Assembly: GCF_014805685.1 (NCBI RefSeq)
Contig: NC_060907.1
Location: 4,072,697 to 4,136,696 of the forward strand
Origin: Silurus meridionalis
Lineage: Eukaryota > Chordata > Actinopteri > Siluriformes > Siluridae
Direction of reading: 5' to 3'
Length of the DNA: 64,000 nucleotides
Part shown: positions 12,217 to 24,829 of the stretch, in pieces
How the letters are laid out: each line of letters opens with the position of its first letter
How positions within the stretch are numbered: position 1 is the stretch's first letter
The notes under the pieces: generated by a model
The model's database searches: none
Told to the model about the DNA's origin: nothing
Seen by the model: only the letters and a program-made list of their open reading frames with translations
Made by a program: the position numbers and the translations under genes

Positions 12217-12517
12217 AAATTTGATATTTAATTTTCTAAAGACATAATCTACTGAACTGTTCTGATTATTTCAGCAGACTTTAACAAATGTCTTCATTCC
12301 TCCTTTATTCGTTCACTTCCTCGATATGCTGAATTGTGAGGATTTTCTCCTTTTTGAAGAAATTCTTGAAGCTGGACATAAAAAGCTAAAGAATCCATAT
12401 CACTAGATCAGGGGTGTAAACCAGTCAGAGACCGAGAGCCACATTTTTCACTGTGTTCCCGCAAAGAGCCACATCATACACATGGGCACACATGAACATC
12501 ACCCATCCCTTCCTCTT

Positions 12518-12548
<31 letters not shown>

Positions 12549-15500
12549 CACACACACACACACCTCTGCTCAGCCAGATTTATTGTAAATGTCACACACC
12601 AACATAATGACAGAAATGGACTCCTACAGTTCTAAGACCACAGGACAGTCATTTTCAACAATGAATTGTGTGCACTGTCTCACACACACACACACACACA
12701 CAAACTCTGTTTAACCAAGTCCACAAACAAAAATATAATAATTTACAATAGCGTTTTTCTTTTACTGTGCATGTTACTTAGTGGGACTTTTGGCATTCCT
12801 TCAGAGGGCCACACCAACGATAATATTTTAGGGATGCACCGAAATGAAAATTCAATTCAAAAGGCAATGAAATCCATAATTTTTTGTGTTATGCCTTTTG
12901 CCTCTGCACCATCACTGGAAAACTTTTCTGCCTTTTCAAAAGCGTCCTCTACAGACGGAGTGCGCATGCTCGGATTGACTTTACTTTTCTGCGCTGCGTT
13001 CTTCTCATATTTAGAAGGCAATCGGGATGTTTGGATTTCAGGTGATAAATTAAACCCGACTTGGAGAAACTCTTTGCAGATACACCCCCTCTTGAAATTT
13101 CAGCATTGCATGTTTTGCAAATCGCTCTCCACACACCGCAGACATGTGGCTCTTATCCAGATAACCGTGTGCTGCTGCGCTTTTTTATTGCGTCATTACA
13201 ATTGTGTTTCTGCCGTGTTGTTTCTGTGATTTAGGGATTTCCGAAAATTCTCGGTGCATCCCTGTAATTTATGATTGGCCTCATGCCAAGGTCTGATATA
13301 CTGCAAAGTTTCCCAGTAGGGGCAAGCTCATTTAAGTCTTAAAAATACCGTATTGAACTTAAGCAAAGCGAACACGCACATTAAAAATCAAACACACACA
13401 AATCGATATGAACGTAAGAGCCGCATGAAACCAGCCAAAGAGCCGCATGCAGCTTGCGAGCCGCGGGTTGACCACCCCTGTGCTAGATTGTAAAAATAAA
13501 ACGAATGTGGCAACGATTTGCGATTGTGCAAAACGTAAATCTGAGTTTTACGATGCACTACACATTGTATTTCCTGTACGGAGTGAGCAGACACAGTGAC
13601 ACTGCGCTAACTCTAGTTATGCCAACTCAACATTGTTGTGTAGGTTTTCAAGTTTCATAATTATAATTTAAAAACAAAAATAAACAGTGACACTACACTC
13701 AAATTTCAAAGCCGAGGCTAAACGAACTTGCAGTCCGCCACTTAATACATTCCTGAGGGAACTCGGATTGTAACTATGTTCCACACATAAACAGGATTGT
13801 TTTCTGTACACATGTTCACCGAGCTGAAAGTCCTGTTGCTGTAGCTATAAATACGTGTACCGTTACAGCCATAATATTTAGTGATGTAAAAAGCAATAAT
13901 TCACAAAAAGTTATTATTATTAAGAATTTCATTACCTTGATACCCCACCAGATGTGGTGCTTTGTGTAATGTATCAGCCTCACTGTGCACCACCATAAGA
14001 CCACATGAGTGTGTTTTTTGTAATTTAGTAGAGCCCAAGGAAAAACCTGGGGATGGCCACACCCCTCCACCACGCACCTTGAGGAGGGCCCACACAAAGA
14101 TCGAGTATGAAGACGAGGCGGGGACCTGCATCAAGAAAGAGCGCTGGGAGCCGCCTTTTTGGAGGAGGCAGCTGTCCTTCATCAGGGAGATGCGGCGTGG
14201 ACGGGACGCTCCGGTGGACAGAATGGGGGCAGAGAAGTGCTACGACCCCCAGGCTCCACCAGAGGTGAAGGAGAAGCCATTGAGCATTCGGGAGCTGGAG
14301 TTTTCCCACGAATGTATCCTTATACCTTTCTCACTTTCTATCGCTCTTCAGGTGATGCGTTACCAGGTGTTGGTTTCTCTGATGTTGTCTAGTCAGACGA
14401 AGGATCAGGTGACGGCTGCAGCCATGGAGCGACTGCGTGCAAACGACCTCAGCGTGACCTCCATCCTCAACATGGACAAGGACAAACTGGGCCAACTGAT
14501 CTACCCTGTTGGCTTCTGGAAGGTAATATATACTATATTGATGAAAGTATTGGGACTTTCCAAGCCATAGATGTTTTTTCTCCAAAGTCAGAGGCACACA
14601 ATTGTATACGATGCCTTTGTAGCATAACATTTTCCCTTCCCTTGAATTTGAATTTGGTGTTCAGCAGGGAAACTCCTGTGGGGAAAAAACTGTTCCTGAA
14701 CCTGCTTGTCTTGGTCTGGAGGCTCCTGTAGCACCTCCCAGAGGGCAGAAGGGCAAACAGTCTATGGGCAGGGTGAAAGAAGTCCTTTTTGATGTTGTAA
14801 GCTTTCCTAAAACAGCGGTTCCTGTAAATGTCAACAGTCTTTTGGAGTTCCCACAATGCGTTCAGTTCTCACCACCCTCTGCAGCGCTTTCCGGACTGTT
14901 ACAGAGCAGTTTCCATAGAGAGCAGTTTCCATCCTGCTTCATTGATATGGGTGGGTGCGTGTTTGCTGCCTTTCTCTTTCCTGAAGTCTGTGATGAGGTC
15001 CTTTTTGGTGTTGAGCAGCAGGTTGTTGTCAGGTGGTTGTCATGCAGCCAGGCGGTTCACCTCCTTGTTGGCTGACTAATCGAGTCTGATCACCATGGTG
15101 TCATCTGCAAACTTGATAATGTTGGAAACATATACCGGATTGCAGTCGTGGGTGAATAGGGAGTAGAGAAATGGACTCAGCATATAGCCTTGTGGTACTC
15201 AAGTACTAAATATGAGGGTGGAAAAGCAGTGGTATTCTGCCTGAACATTCTGGGGCCTCTTGGTCAGAAAGTCCAGTAGCCAGTTGCAGAGTGGTAGCTT
15301 TGTAAGCATCCGGTATGTTGGTGTAAATTTGGTCTAGGGTATTATTTTCTCTGGTGTTGCAGGAAACATGCCTGTTGAATCTTTATGCATTGTATGTATT
15401 TGAAAATACACAAACACATGTATACAGACTAAGGTGAAGTACCTGAAAGAGGCGACAGAGATGATCCACTGTGAGTACGGAGGCGACATCCCCGACACGC

Positions 15501-16512
15501 TAGAGGGTTTAATGCGTCTTCCTGGTGTCGGCCCTAAGATGGCGCACCTGGCCATGGCCATTGCCTGGAAACGGGTCTCAGGAATCGGTGAGCAGGACGT
15601 CAGTACATTCTCGATCAGGGGAATGGCGTGGACTTGTAGTTCATTCTTGACATTTGTATTTCAGGAGTGGACACGCACGTTCACCGGATCTCTAACAGAC
15701 TGGGATGGACTTCGAGCTCCACCAAGAACCCGGAGGAAACCCGTCGAGCGCTGGAGGAGTGGCTCCCGAGGTATCTGAGGAACCCGAGAGCATTAAGATG
15801 TTCATTCATTCATTTTCAGTCAGAAATCGAGATGCAGGAATAAAATCCAGAACTGCAACACAAGCAACATGCACACATATACACACACATTCTCACACAC
15901 ACATTTACACACACATATGCACACACTCATTCACTTTACACCTGGAGCTTTTTAGGAGGTGGAGGAAACCTTGAGAGAAACATGGGCTTACAATTACATT
16001 GTTTTCTTTTTTGGAGATTTGCTCTTTTTTGTCATCTTGTAAAATAACCTCTTTCTTTCTTTCTTTCTTTTTTTCTTCTCTCTAGGGATCTGTGGTGTGA
16101 GATAAACTGGTTGTTGGTGGGATTTGGTCAGCAGGTCTGTTTACCCGTCTCACCTTTGTGCTCCAGCTGTTTGAACCAGCACATCTGTCCCGCCGCTCAC
16201 ACCGCCTCGCCGACCCGCAGGCCCCAACCAGGCTCTCCCCCGTGTCCCGGGGAGCCTGCAGGGCTGCCGAAGAACCATGACACGAAACCGATCAAGGAGG
16301 AACACGTGACTGTCATCACGTCTCATCTACAAAGAGACAGGCACAGAGCGGCCCACGTGAAAGAGCGAGGAGACGAGTCGCAGGAAGAGGCTGAGGCAAG
16401 AGTGGAGACGACAAAAGTGACATGTAGGGGACGGAGAAGGGACGAGGGGAAAGACGGAGAGAAGCGTGCGAGTCCTCAGAGACTGAGAAGAACCAGACAG
16501 AGAAAACGCTGA
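11678..16512 (+). CDS. nthl1: Endonuclease III-like DNA glycosylase/AP lyase NTHL1
   Basis: NTHL1 removes oxidised pyrimidines in base excision repair in nucleus and mitochondria. Exons: 11678-11912, 14029-14264, 14352-14522, 15428-15587, 15665-15770, 16086-16512; all phases join (444 residues). The core is intact: [20 protein letters not shown], the helix-hairpin-helix [14 protein letters not shown] with the catalytic Lys (codon 15536-15538), [14 protein letters not shown] with the catalytic Asp (15670-15672), and the 4Fe-4S cysteines C-x6-C-x2-C-x5-C in the last exon. The N-terminus is basic and Ser-rich, plausible for mitochondrial targeting. Compared with human, the protein gains about 100 residues after CPAAH, rich in Arg, Lys and Glu and ending [10 protein letters not shown]. 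The second intron (14265-14351) is 87 nt, a multiple of three and free of stops. An in-frame ATG at 11615 would add 21 residues but lies in an NRF1 motif. Confidence 0.93.
12409..13480. mobile_element. hAT-like element in nthl1 intron 1, with nested second element
   Basis: The outer ends are CAGGGGTGTAAACC and GGTTGACCACCCCTG, an imperfect terminal inverted repeat of the CAGGGGT hAT type. The flanks CACTAGAT (12401-12408) and TGCTAGAT (13481-13488) look like an 8-bp target duplication with two changes. The subterminal AAGAGCCGCATG...GAGCCGCGGGTTG is typical of this group. An inner segment (12827-13263) is bounded by AGGGATGCACCGA and TCGGTGCATCCCT and looks like a second insertion. Confidence 0.65.
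12949..13134 (-). pseudogene. BED zinc-finger fragment of a hAT transposase
   Basis: The minus strand encodes [12 protein letters not shown] followed by [15 protein letters not shown], the C-x2-C...H-x4-H pattern of a BED zinc finger at the N-terminus of hAT transposases. It sits inside the nested element bounded by AGGGATGCACCGA repeats. Nothing of the catalytic domain is visible, so this is a remnant carried by a deletion derivative. Confidence 0.65.
14533..14645 (+). mobile_element. Tc1-derived non-autonomous repeat, copy B (5' fragment)
   Basis: ACTATATTGATGAAAGTATT, then GGGACTTTCCAAGCC and GAGGCACACAATTGTATACG, match the 5' end of the family represented in full at 26753-27273. Only the left 110 bp is present, directly after the third nthl1 exon and abutting a LINE fragment. 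Confidence 0.7.
14655..15345 (-). mobile_element. Non-LTR retrotransposon (LINE) reverse-transcriptase relic
   Basis: On the minus strand, around 15180-15085, the conceptual reading [16 protein letters not shown] followed by [14 protein letters not shown] shows the reverse-transcriptase F-A-D-D catalytic box with its usual upstream [12 protein letters not shown] stretch. The rest is broken by frame changes. It lies antisense to nthl1 in the intron between exons 14352-14522 and 15428-15587. The clade (Rex/L2-like) is not certain. Confidence 0.75.
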
Positions 16513-18400
16513 TGCATGCTTTTATTTATAGACCCCTTTGTATTACACCCCCCTTTTGGTGTGTGTGTATACGGAGTATATATTTTGGAGTATATGCGTT
16601 TGCTTCAGTTCAGTTCTCCTCTGAAAAGTGGATGTTGAAATATCTTGGAATATTCTCACCACGTCTGCCACTTGAACTCAGAGAAGCGTTTATGTAAATC
16701 AGCACTTTCGGAAAGCTGGTACTTGTGATGACTTTATCCTCTGCAGCAGAGGTAGCTCTTGATCTTTTTTCATTTCCTGGGACGGTCCTCATGAGAGCCT
16801 GTTTCATTATAGCGATTAAGGGTTTTGAAGACTGCACTTAGAGATTAAAATGTAAATTCTTGAGAATTTTCGGATTGATTGACCTTTTATATTTTTTAAG
16901 TAATGATGAACTGTCTTTTTACTTAAGAGTTTCTTCTCTTCATTTGGATTCCTACAGTAGTTGTAGTAGAACTTATAGGGCTATTGACTCTTTACTCATC
17001 TTTTTTGTGAAATATCACAAAGGAACTCAAGGCACACCTGTGAACTGAAAACCATTCACGTGACGACGTCTTAAATCTAATGAGCGAATGCGATGACTTT
17101 GCCAAACTGTCATCAAAGCTAAATGTAGATACTTTTGCCCAATTTAAAATTTAAAACATATTCTGGGTTGTTTAACATGTTTTTGTTTTGTACATAATTC
17201 TATATGCTTTCTTTCATAGTTTGCATCTCTTCTGTATTAATGTACAATGTTGAATATATTTAAAATAAAGAAAAAAAAACGTTGAATTTTTAATTTCAAG
17301 AATATGCAAATATAGTTCAAGAAGTGAAATATGAATGCAAATATAATTTCACCACAGGTTATGTGTCGATTCCTCAGGATCAGATGTTCCATGTGCTGAA
17401 TTTATTTTACAGTTGAACAAAGTCCCGGTTTGACTTGAACAATTGGTCTGTCGGTCTTTGAATGTTGTAGCATAATATTTTCCATTCACTTGATCCAAAC
17501 CTGTGCCATGAAGATACATGGGTTGAAGATTTCCTGCTATAGAGCTCTGATTTCAACCCTATTGAACATCAACCCCAGGTTTCCTCACCTCACCTACATC
17601 AGCACCTGACTTTAAAGTCTGCAGTTTGTATTTAAACATTACACAACTTTGTGGAACAAGCGTTTCTCCACGATCTGCAGGTGTAGGTGTCATTCCCTCA
17701 AAATGTGTTCCTCTGAGAGTTTCTAAGCTTCTAGACTCCTAATGGGACAAACCGAAGAACCCATCGTGAGGCTGAGATGTTTAGAAGTTGAGTATACAGA
17801 AGCCGACTGTAGAGATTCAATCCTGCGCCGTATCCCTCACGGAACATTCCAGAGTCATTCGCTTGGAAAAGTGGGAAGAGGAAGAGTTCCGGTTGGATGT
17901 GTTGTAAAAGATCTTATCATAAGAACAGTTCGCTGGCCAACCCCCTTTCTTTCTCTCTTTCACACACAATCCCCTTTCTCTCTCACACACACACACACTC
18001 TTTTCCTCAGGGATCACTCAACTCAGGTTTCCTGCTTTTGCCTTCCACAGCTTCTAGATGCAGTTCTTGTTCTCGTTGAGGTGCCTCTGATTTTTTCACA
18101 GACAAACAACCGGATTCTTTTTGTTTATTTTTTATTTTTGATTCTTGACTTTTATGTACAAGTTTGTACTTTATGACTGAGTATTAATCAGTGGCAGAGG
18201 AGGGTTTTTTTTTATCCTGAAATAGTTACAAAAAAGAAAAGGAGGAGAAGAAGGAGAAGGAGGAAGGTTAAGGAGGTGGGTTTTATTTTTTTATTTTTTT
18301 AGTCTGCTGCTGAATAAAGTCAGTATAAAATCAGAGAGTGAGAAAAGAGAAAACTGGAGCGTCTCAGACATTATAGTCTGTTATTCAGTTTTTATTCTCA
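16513..18400. other. nthl1-nherf2 spacer
   Basis: No gene was seen. The first few hundred bases are presumably the nthl1 3' UTR. AT-rich sequence follows, then a Tc1-derived fragment at 17455-17690, then sequence leading into the nherf2 5' region with purine-rich GGAGGAGAAGAAGGAG at 18240-18275. Confidence 0.5.
17455..17690 (+). mobile_element. Tc1-derived non-autonomous repeat, copy C (internal fragment)
   Basis: It contains TTGAATGTTGTAGCATAATA, CCATGAAGATACATGGGTTG, CTGCTATAGAGCTCTGAT and CATCAGCACCTGACTTTA, all in the family's order. The ends are missing and the family's Tc1 FQHDNAP-coding piece is partly deleted. Confidence 0.65.
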
Positions 18401-18568
18401 ATTGGAGTGGATTATTTTGCACCAACGCTCTCACCAGCACTCCAGCATTTGGGGGTTGAAGGATCTTTCAGGAGGTACTGTGGAAACAAACATGGTCCAC
18501 CGGATGATCTAAACGGACAGACGGAGGTGGAGACAGAGGTCGAGGAGGTGACGAGGAGGAAGACGACG

Positions 18569-21447
18569 ATGATGATGATGAAGGCTGATGTGCAGAAGGA
18601 GATGGATGAGAAGAACCTGCGCCCCCGACTGTGCTACCTGACCAAAGGCGAGCGCGGTTACGGCTTCCACCTGCACGGAGAGCGCAGCAGCGGAGCGCAG
18701 TTCATCCGCAGGATCGAGGCGGAATCACCAGCAGAACTGGCAGGACTTCGCTCCGGGGACCGCGTGGTGGAGGTGAACGGAGAAAACGTGGAGAAGCTCT
18801 CGCACCAGGAGGCAAGTACAGAAGCACTCTGCTCACCTCAACTCATGCTCTCTTCTCCTCCTTTCTTCAGAGTTCAGCTTCTCTTCTCTTTTCTTCTCTT
18901 CTCTTTTCTCATTTGTTCTCCTATCATTTATTCTCTTCTCCTCTTTTTCTTTTCTTCTCTAAATCTCATCCTTTCATCTTCTCTTTCTCTTCTCTTCTCT
19001 TATTATCTCATCTTCTCTTTTCTCTTTTTCTTTTCTTCTCTAAATATAATATTTTGTTCATCTCCTATTTTCTCTACTCTTTACTTCTCTTCTCTTCTCA
19101 TTGTTTATTGTTGCTTCTCTTTTCTCCTTTGTTCTCCTATCCTCTCTCATACTCTTTTCCTCTCTTTTTCTCTTAATCTCATGTCTCTTCTTTTCTTCTC
19201 TTTTCTCTTCTCTTTTCTTCACTCTCTCACAACTTTTCATCTCTCACTTTTTTCTTTTATTCTTTCTAATCCAATCATAGAGAAGCTCTCACACCAGAAC
19301 AAGAATACGACGAATAAGACTTTCACTTTTCACCACCTCTTCTTCTCCACTCTTTATTCTTCCAGGTTTTGCTTCTTATCTCATCTCTTTATTTGATCTC
19401 TTCTGCTTTTCTTGTCTCTTCACATCTCTCATCTCATCTCATCTCATCTCATCTCATCTCATCTCATCTCATCTCATCTCATCTCATCTCATCTCATCTC
19501 ATCTCTTTATTTGATCTCTTCTGCTCTTACACCAGGAAACAAATTCTGAGACTTTCACCACAACTCAACACCCACTCTCCTCTTCTCCACTCCTCTTTCA
19601 TCCAGGTTTTTCTTCTCAATTTTTTCTCTTTTTCATTTTCTCCTTAACTTTTCCCTTATATAATCATCCCCATCTTTTCACATATCAACATCTTTTGTCC
19701 TCTTTAATCATCTCATCTCTTCTCCTTTCATCTCATGTCATTATTTGATCTCTCATCTCTTCTCATCTCTTTTCATCTCGTTAATATTGCAGAAGGTACA
19801 GTAGTAGTGTTATGCTAAGCAGGTAGCTTGTCCGTTTCAGGAATGAGAAACTGGACTGATGGCATTGTGTGTTTTTCTGCCCCCTGGATGTTTATAAACC
19901 AGGAAGCGCTTCACCTCGCTGTGAGGATTAATGTGTGATGATATGTTTGTGAGAGAGGTGCCATTCAAAAAAAGTTCCTTAACCCAAACATTCATTATAT
20001 TAATTTCTTTTTTCTTCTTTCCCTTCATCTTCTCTCTCCTTAGTCCTTTATCCTGTTTCTTCATCACCTTCCTTCTTACATAGATGTCTCTCCTCATCAT
20101 TTCTCACACACAACTCTCTTGGTCTCCATCAGGTGGTTCAGAAGATCATGGAGGTAGAGAACCGGACGAGGCTCTTGGTGGTGGATCGAGGGACGGAGGA
20201 GTTCCTGCTTCTCCACTCTCTGCCCTGCGTTGAGGACCTGGCCGTGGAGATGAGCTGCCTCCTCTCTCCTCGCACATCCTCGTCTTCTCTCGCTTCCTCC
20301 ACCCTCAGCTTCTCAACATCGTCACGTGGCTCGGTCACTCCATCACCACCGGCATCCATCATTTTATCACCACGAGACTTCACCACAATCGTTCTCTGAC
20401 TCCATTACTTCATCCCCGCTGCCCAAATCCATCACTTCATCACCACCGGATTCCATCACTCCATTACCTTGTGACTCCATTGTTCCTATTGTTCCGTCGC
20501 CATGCAAGTCTGCCACTCTATCACCAGATGACTTCATCGAGCGCTCGTCACGAAACTCCGTTAATCTATCACTGTGTGACTCCACCACTTGTTCGTCTTC
20601 TAACTCCATTAATCAATCACCACGTGCCTCTGAAATTCAACCACCATCCAGCCTCATTAATCAATCACCTTGCGACTCTGCCACTTGTTATTCATCTAAC
20701 TCAATTGATCAATTACCGTGTGCCTCTGAAATTCAAACACCATCCAACCCCATTAATCAATCACCACGTGACTCTGCTGTTCCATCTCCGTCTAACAACA
20801 TCACTCAGTCCCTCTATGACTCCATCGCTCAGCCCACCTATAACTCTATTACTTCACCACCTTCCAACTCCGTGACTCAATCCCCCTACGACTCCATCAC
20901 TCAGTCTCCAACCAGCTTCATCACTACTCCTTTCACCATGGAGAAATCACAGGAGACCCACGTAGTGAAGATCATCATCACTCCAGACAAAAAGGTAAAA
21001 CCTAAGAACCTTAGCAGGTTCCTTCCTACCCACCATCCCAAAATATCTCAGTCCAATCACTTTGCCTTGTAGATCGTTTTGAACGTCTAAGTAGGTTGAT
21101 ATTTTTCCTTTTGTCTACACGACAAATGGACAAGATAGACGATAAGGAACAGGAAAAGATATCATACTAGAAACATAAAAATAGCCTGGTCTTATTGTTT
21201 ACATATCACGGGAAAGCCTTTTGTTTCTCAGAAAGGGCACGTAACATTCCTGAAATATGGAATTAGATCCAAAGTGCCTTTCTTACACACTCGCACACAC
21301 ACATTAACACACACAAATACAAACACACAAAATGGAGTTCAACATTGTAGAGGTTACTGATCAGGCTCTAAACATAGAATTCAGAAGTGATGATGATGAT
21401 GATGGTTTATAGCTACTTTGACAGAAAATCTCTTGAGGAATTCTAAA

Positions 21448-21511
<64 letters not shown>

Positions 21512-22969
21512 GGTGGGTGTGTTAGCTACAAGGTTCTAAAACTGCTGTGCTGCTCTTACCAAGACCCCAGCTGTATAGAGTATTATCTAAAGTAAATTGT
21601 CAGTTAATTCTATTTGAGTGAGTATCCTTTGAGTTAATTGAGTATGGTAGTATTTTTTGTTAATTGAGTATGGCAGTAATATTTGAGTTAGTTAAGTATG
21701 GTAGTACCCTTTGAGTTAAGCTCAGTGGTGGACTGTCATAAGGTAAATGTAATTCGTTAGTGTACTTAAGAAGTTTTTTCGTGTATCTGTACTTTACTGA
21801 AGTGTTTCCATTTGGGGAGATTTTTACTGTAACTTCACTACATTACAAACTTAAATATTTGACTTTTTACTCAACTACATTTTGCGAAATCAGTCGTTCC
21901 TTTTTATTTATGAGGATAAAAACTTAACTGGTGAAACACGCAGCGAGTCACCAATCAGAATGTTACATATTTATGATGTGGTGCGGCCCGATTCAGTGGG
22001 AGTGCATCTGATTTATTTTAAAGAATTTCATTGGTTCACCTGAAACCGTTCGGAAATTTCATTGGTCTAATGTAATGGGGCTCAGTTTTTTTGGCTTGAA
22101 GTTTGTGAAACCGGGAAAAACCCATATATTAGCCGCTTCGTTTAAGCCGCGGGGTTCAAAACATGGGAAAGCTAGCGGCTTATAGTCCGGAAAATACGGT
22201 GTTTATAATAAATCATAGTACTTTGGATACTTAAGTACATTTGAGGGCAAAAAATTTCCTGGGGTGATATTTTACAGAGTGCGTCTCCACTTTAACTACA
22301 TGCTTTGTGTACTTCGTTCACCACTGGTAAAGCTGATTTGGGACCATGTCCATTGTTAAAAACACTATACATATAAAATAAATCTGAATGAACTGAATGA
22401 GGTCACATTAAGGTTTTCTTTCTGAATCCCACTCCAAAATTCAACAAATACATAATTTGCCCAGGGATCCCCAAGAGTTTACATACTACTGTACAAATCT
22501 ATTTTTTATCTTCAAGCCGTTGACAACCTCATGACTTGCAGAAAAACCTTCCTCGTGTTCGGAGGACGTGGCGCGTTCGCATTCAGGAAGCAGCAGCGCT
22601 GTGGGGACGAAGCGGCTTTACGTCAGTGCGATCTAAATCTGTTAACATGACGCTGGAAGGAAAATCAAATAGCTTTCAGTCACAATGAGAGCAGAAAAGA
22701 CCCCCATCAGTGAGATCTGAACTTTTTGAAAGTGTACAATTGTTTTCGATTCTATTACAAAACACTCCAGTGAGCTAAAGTGTATAACAGGAAGTGCAGG
22801 AAGCAGACCTCGACCCACCCTGCAGAGCGGGCCACTTCCCAGACTGCTAAATTTAGCCTTCAGATTTCAGAGAACGTGAGAGACCACATGTACAGTCAAA
22901 CTTCAGAGAAGACATTTTATATGTATTATTTAATGAATTAAATGTATTTTTAATCAATACAGTTATTCT

Positions 22970-23039
<70 letters not shown>

Positions 23040-23606
23040 AATTAAATAATAATATAGAATCCCAATAATTACTGGATATAATACAAACAGAAAAGGTTTC
23101 CTGATCAGTTTCATCTGATTCACTGATTTACTCAGAAATTTATTTTAAAAATATGTTAATATTATAACACATTATAATATATTATATTTGAATATTATAT
23201 AAAAAAAATGTCTTGCTATTTAATTTAAATTGTTTTCTTCTGCTTTTTTTCTTTCTTTTATTCAGTCTATGTAGTTAAATTTTTTATAAAGAAAGAAATT
23301 ATATAATAATTATTATATATTATTTATTATAAAAATCTTTACAATTTATATATTAATACAAAAAAAGAGGCGTGGACTGTATATCAATCTTAGTGAAGGG
23401 GCGTGACCTCAGTGGCAGTCTCTATGAAGGAGGCATTGCCTCAATAATCAATCTCGGTGAAGGGGGCGTGGCCTCAATGGCAGTCTCTATGAAGGAGGCA
23501 TTGCCTCAATAATCAATCACAGTGATGGAGGCGTGGCCTCAGTGTCAGTCTCAGTAAAGTGATTATAACCTCCTGGTCATAATGTCTCTTAATAATGGAG
23601 GTGTGG

Positions 23607-23649
<43 letters not shown>

Positions 23650-23739
23650 TTATAGTTTGTCCTATTTCACTGCAGGAATTGTGTGTTTTCCCTCATGGCT
23701 TGTTGACCAAACTGAGACAGAACGAGGGAAAATGTGCAG

Positions 23740-23806
<67 letters not shown>

Positions 23807-24050
23807 AATGTTTTTATCTCTTTATGGGGATCAAATGTTCCTATAATAATAGGATTATGTCGTTCTATGATCATGTTGGTGTGTGGGGTCAGACGGAGCT
23901 CCACACTCCTCCTGCAGCAGGAACCTGAGAGAAGCTCATCAGGAGCCAACATGGAGCTTCTGCACCCACCCCACTGTTTTACACTTATTCACACTGAAAC
24001 AAGACAATAAAGCATGGCCAAGACCATAAAGTAAATACATGCTGTACACG

Positions 24051-24102
<52 letters not shown>

Positions 24103-24191
24103 CTGATTGTTTTAAACCCAAACAGCAGCTAAATTATTCTTCACACTGTATCTACTGTACATACTGACAGCCAAGAATGGAAGTGATTATG

Positions 24192-24250
<59 letters not shown>

Positions 24251-24586
24251 GGCCATCTCTCTGTCTTCGTTTCTTTCCTCTGTATCTCTCCTCTCTTTAT
24301 CTCCCTCTTTATGTTTCTCTCTCCATCTCTCTTTCATTTTCTCTGTTTCTGGATCTCTCGCTTCATTTCTCCCTCTATCGATCTCTCTTTATCTGTCTCT
24401 ATTTCTATCTCTCTCTCTTTCTACCTCTTTGTGTCTGCATCTCTCACTCTATCCGTTTCTCTTTATCTCTCCGTTTTCAGTCTCTGCATCTCTATATCTA
24501 CACCTCTCTCTTTATCTTTCCCACTCAAACTTCCTCTTTGCATCTTTCCAGCTATCACACTCTTTTGTCCTACTCTCTTTCTCTTT

Positions 24587-24621
<35 letters not shown>

Positions 24622-24791
24622 CTGTCCGTCTCTCTCTTTATCCCTTTTCCTTTATCACTCTTATCGCTGTTTCTCTCCCTATAACCATCTCTCTTTATCT
24701 TTCTTTCTACCTTTTGTGGCGCCATCACTCCCTCTATCCCTCTCTCTTTATTTCTCTGTCTCTGCATTTTTCATCTCTCCCTCTTTCTCTT

Positions 24792-24829
<38 letters not shown>

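Noticed and set aside
18407..19396. 329-residue frame including PDZ1 first half and a Phe/Ser/Leu-rich tail
   Set aside because: The tail is the pyrimidine-rich intron 1; PDZ1 continues at 20133. The frame's upstream start is a GTG and is not used.
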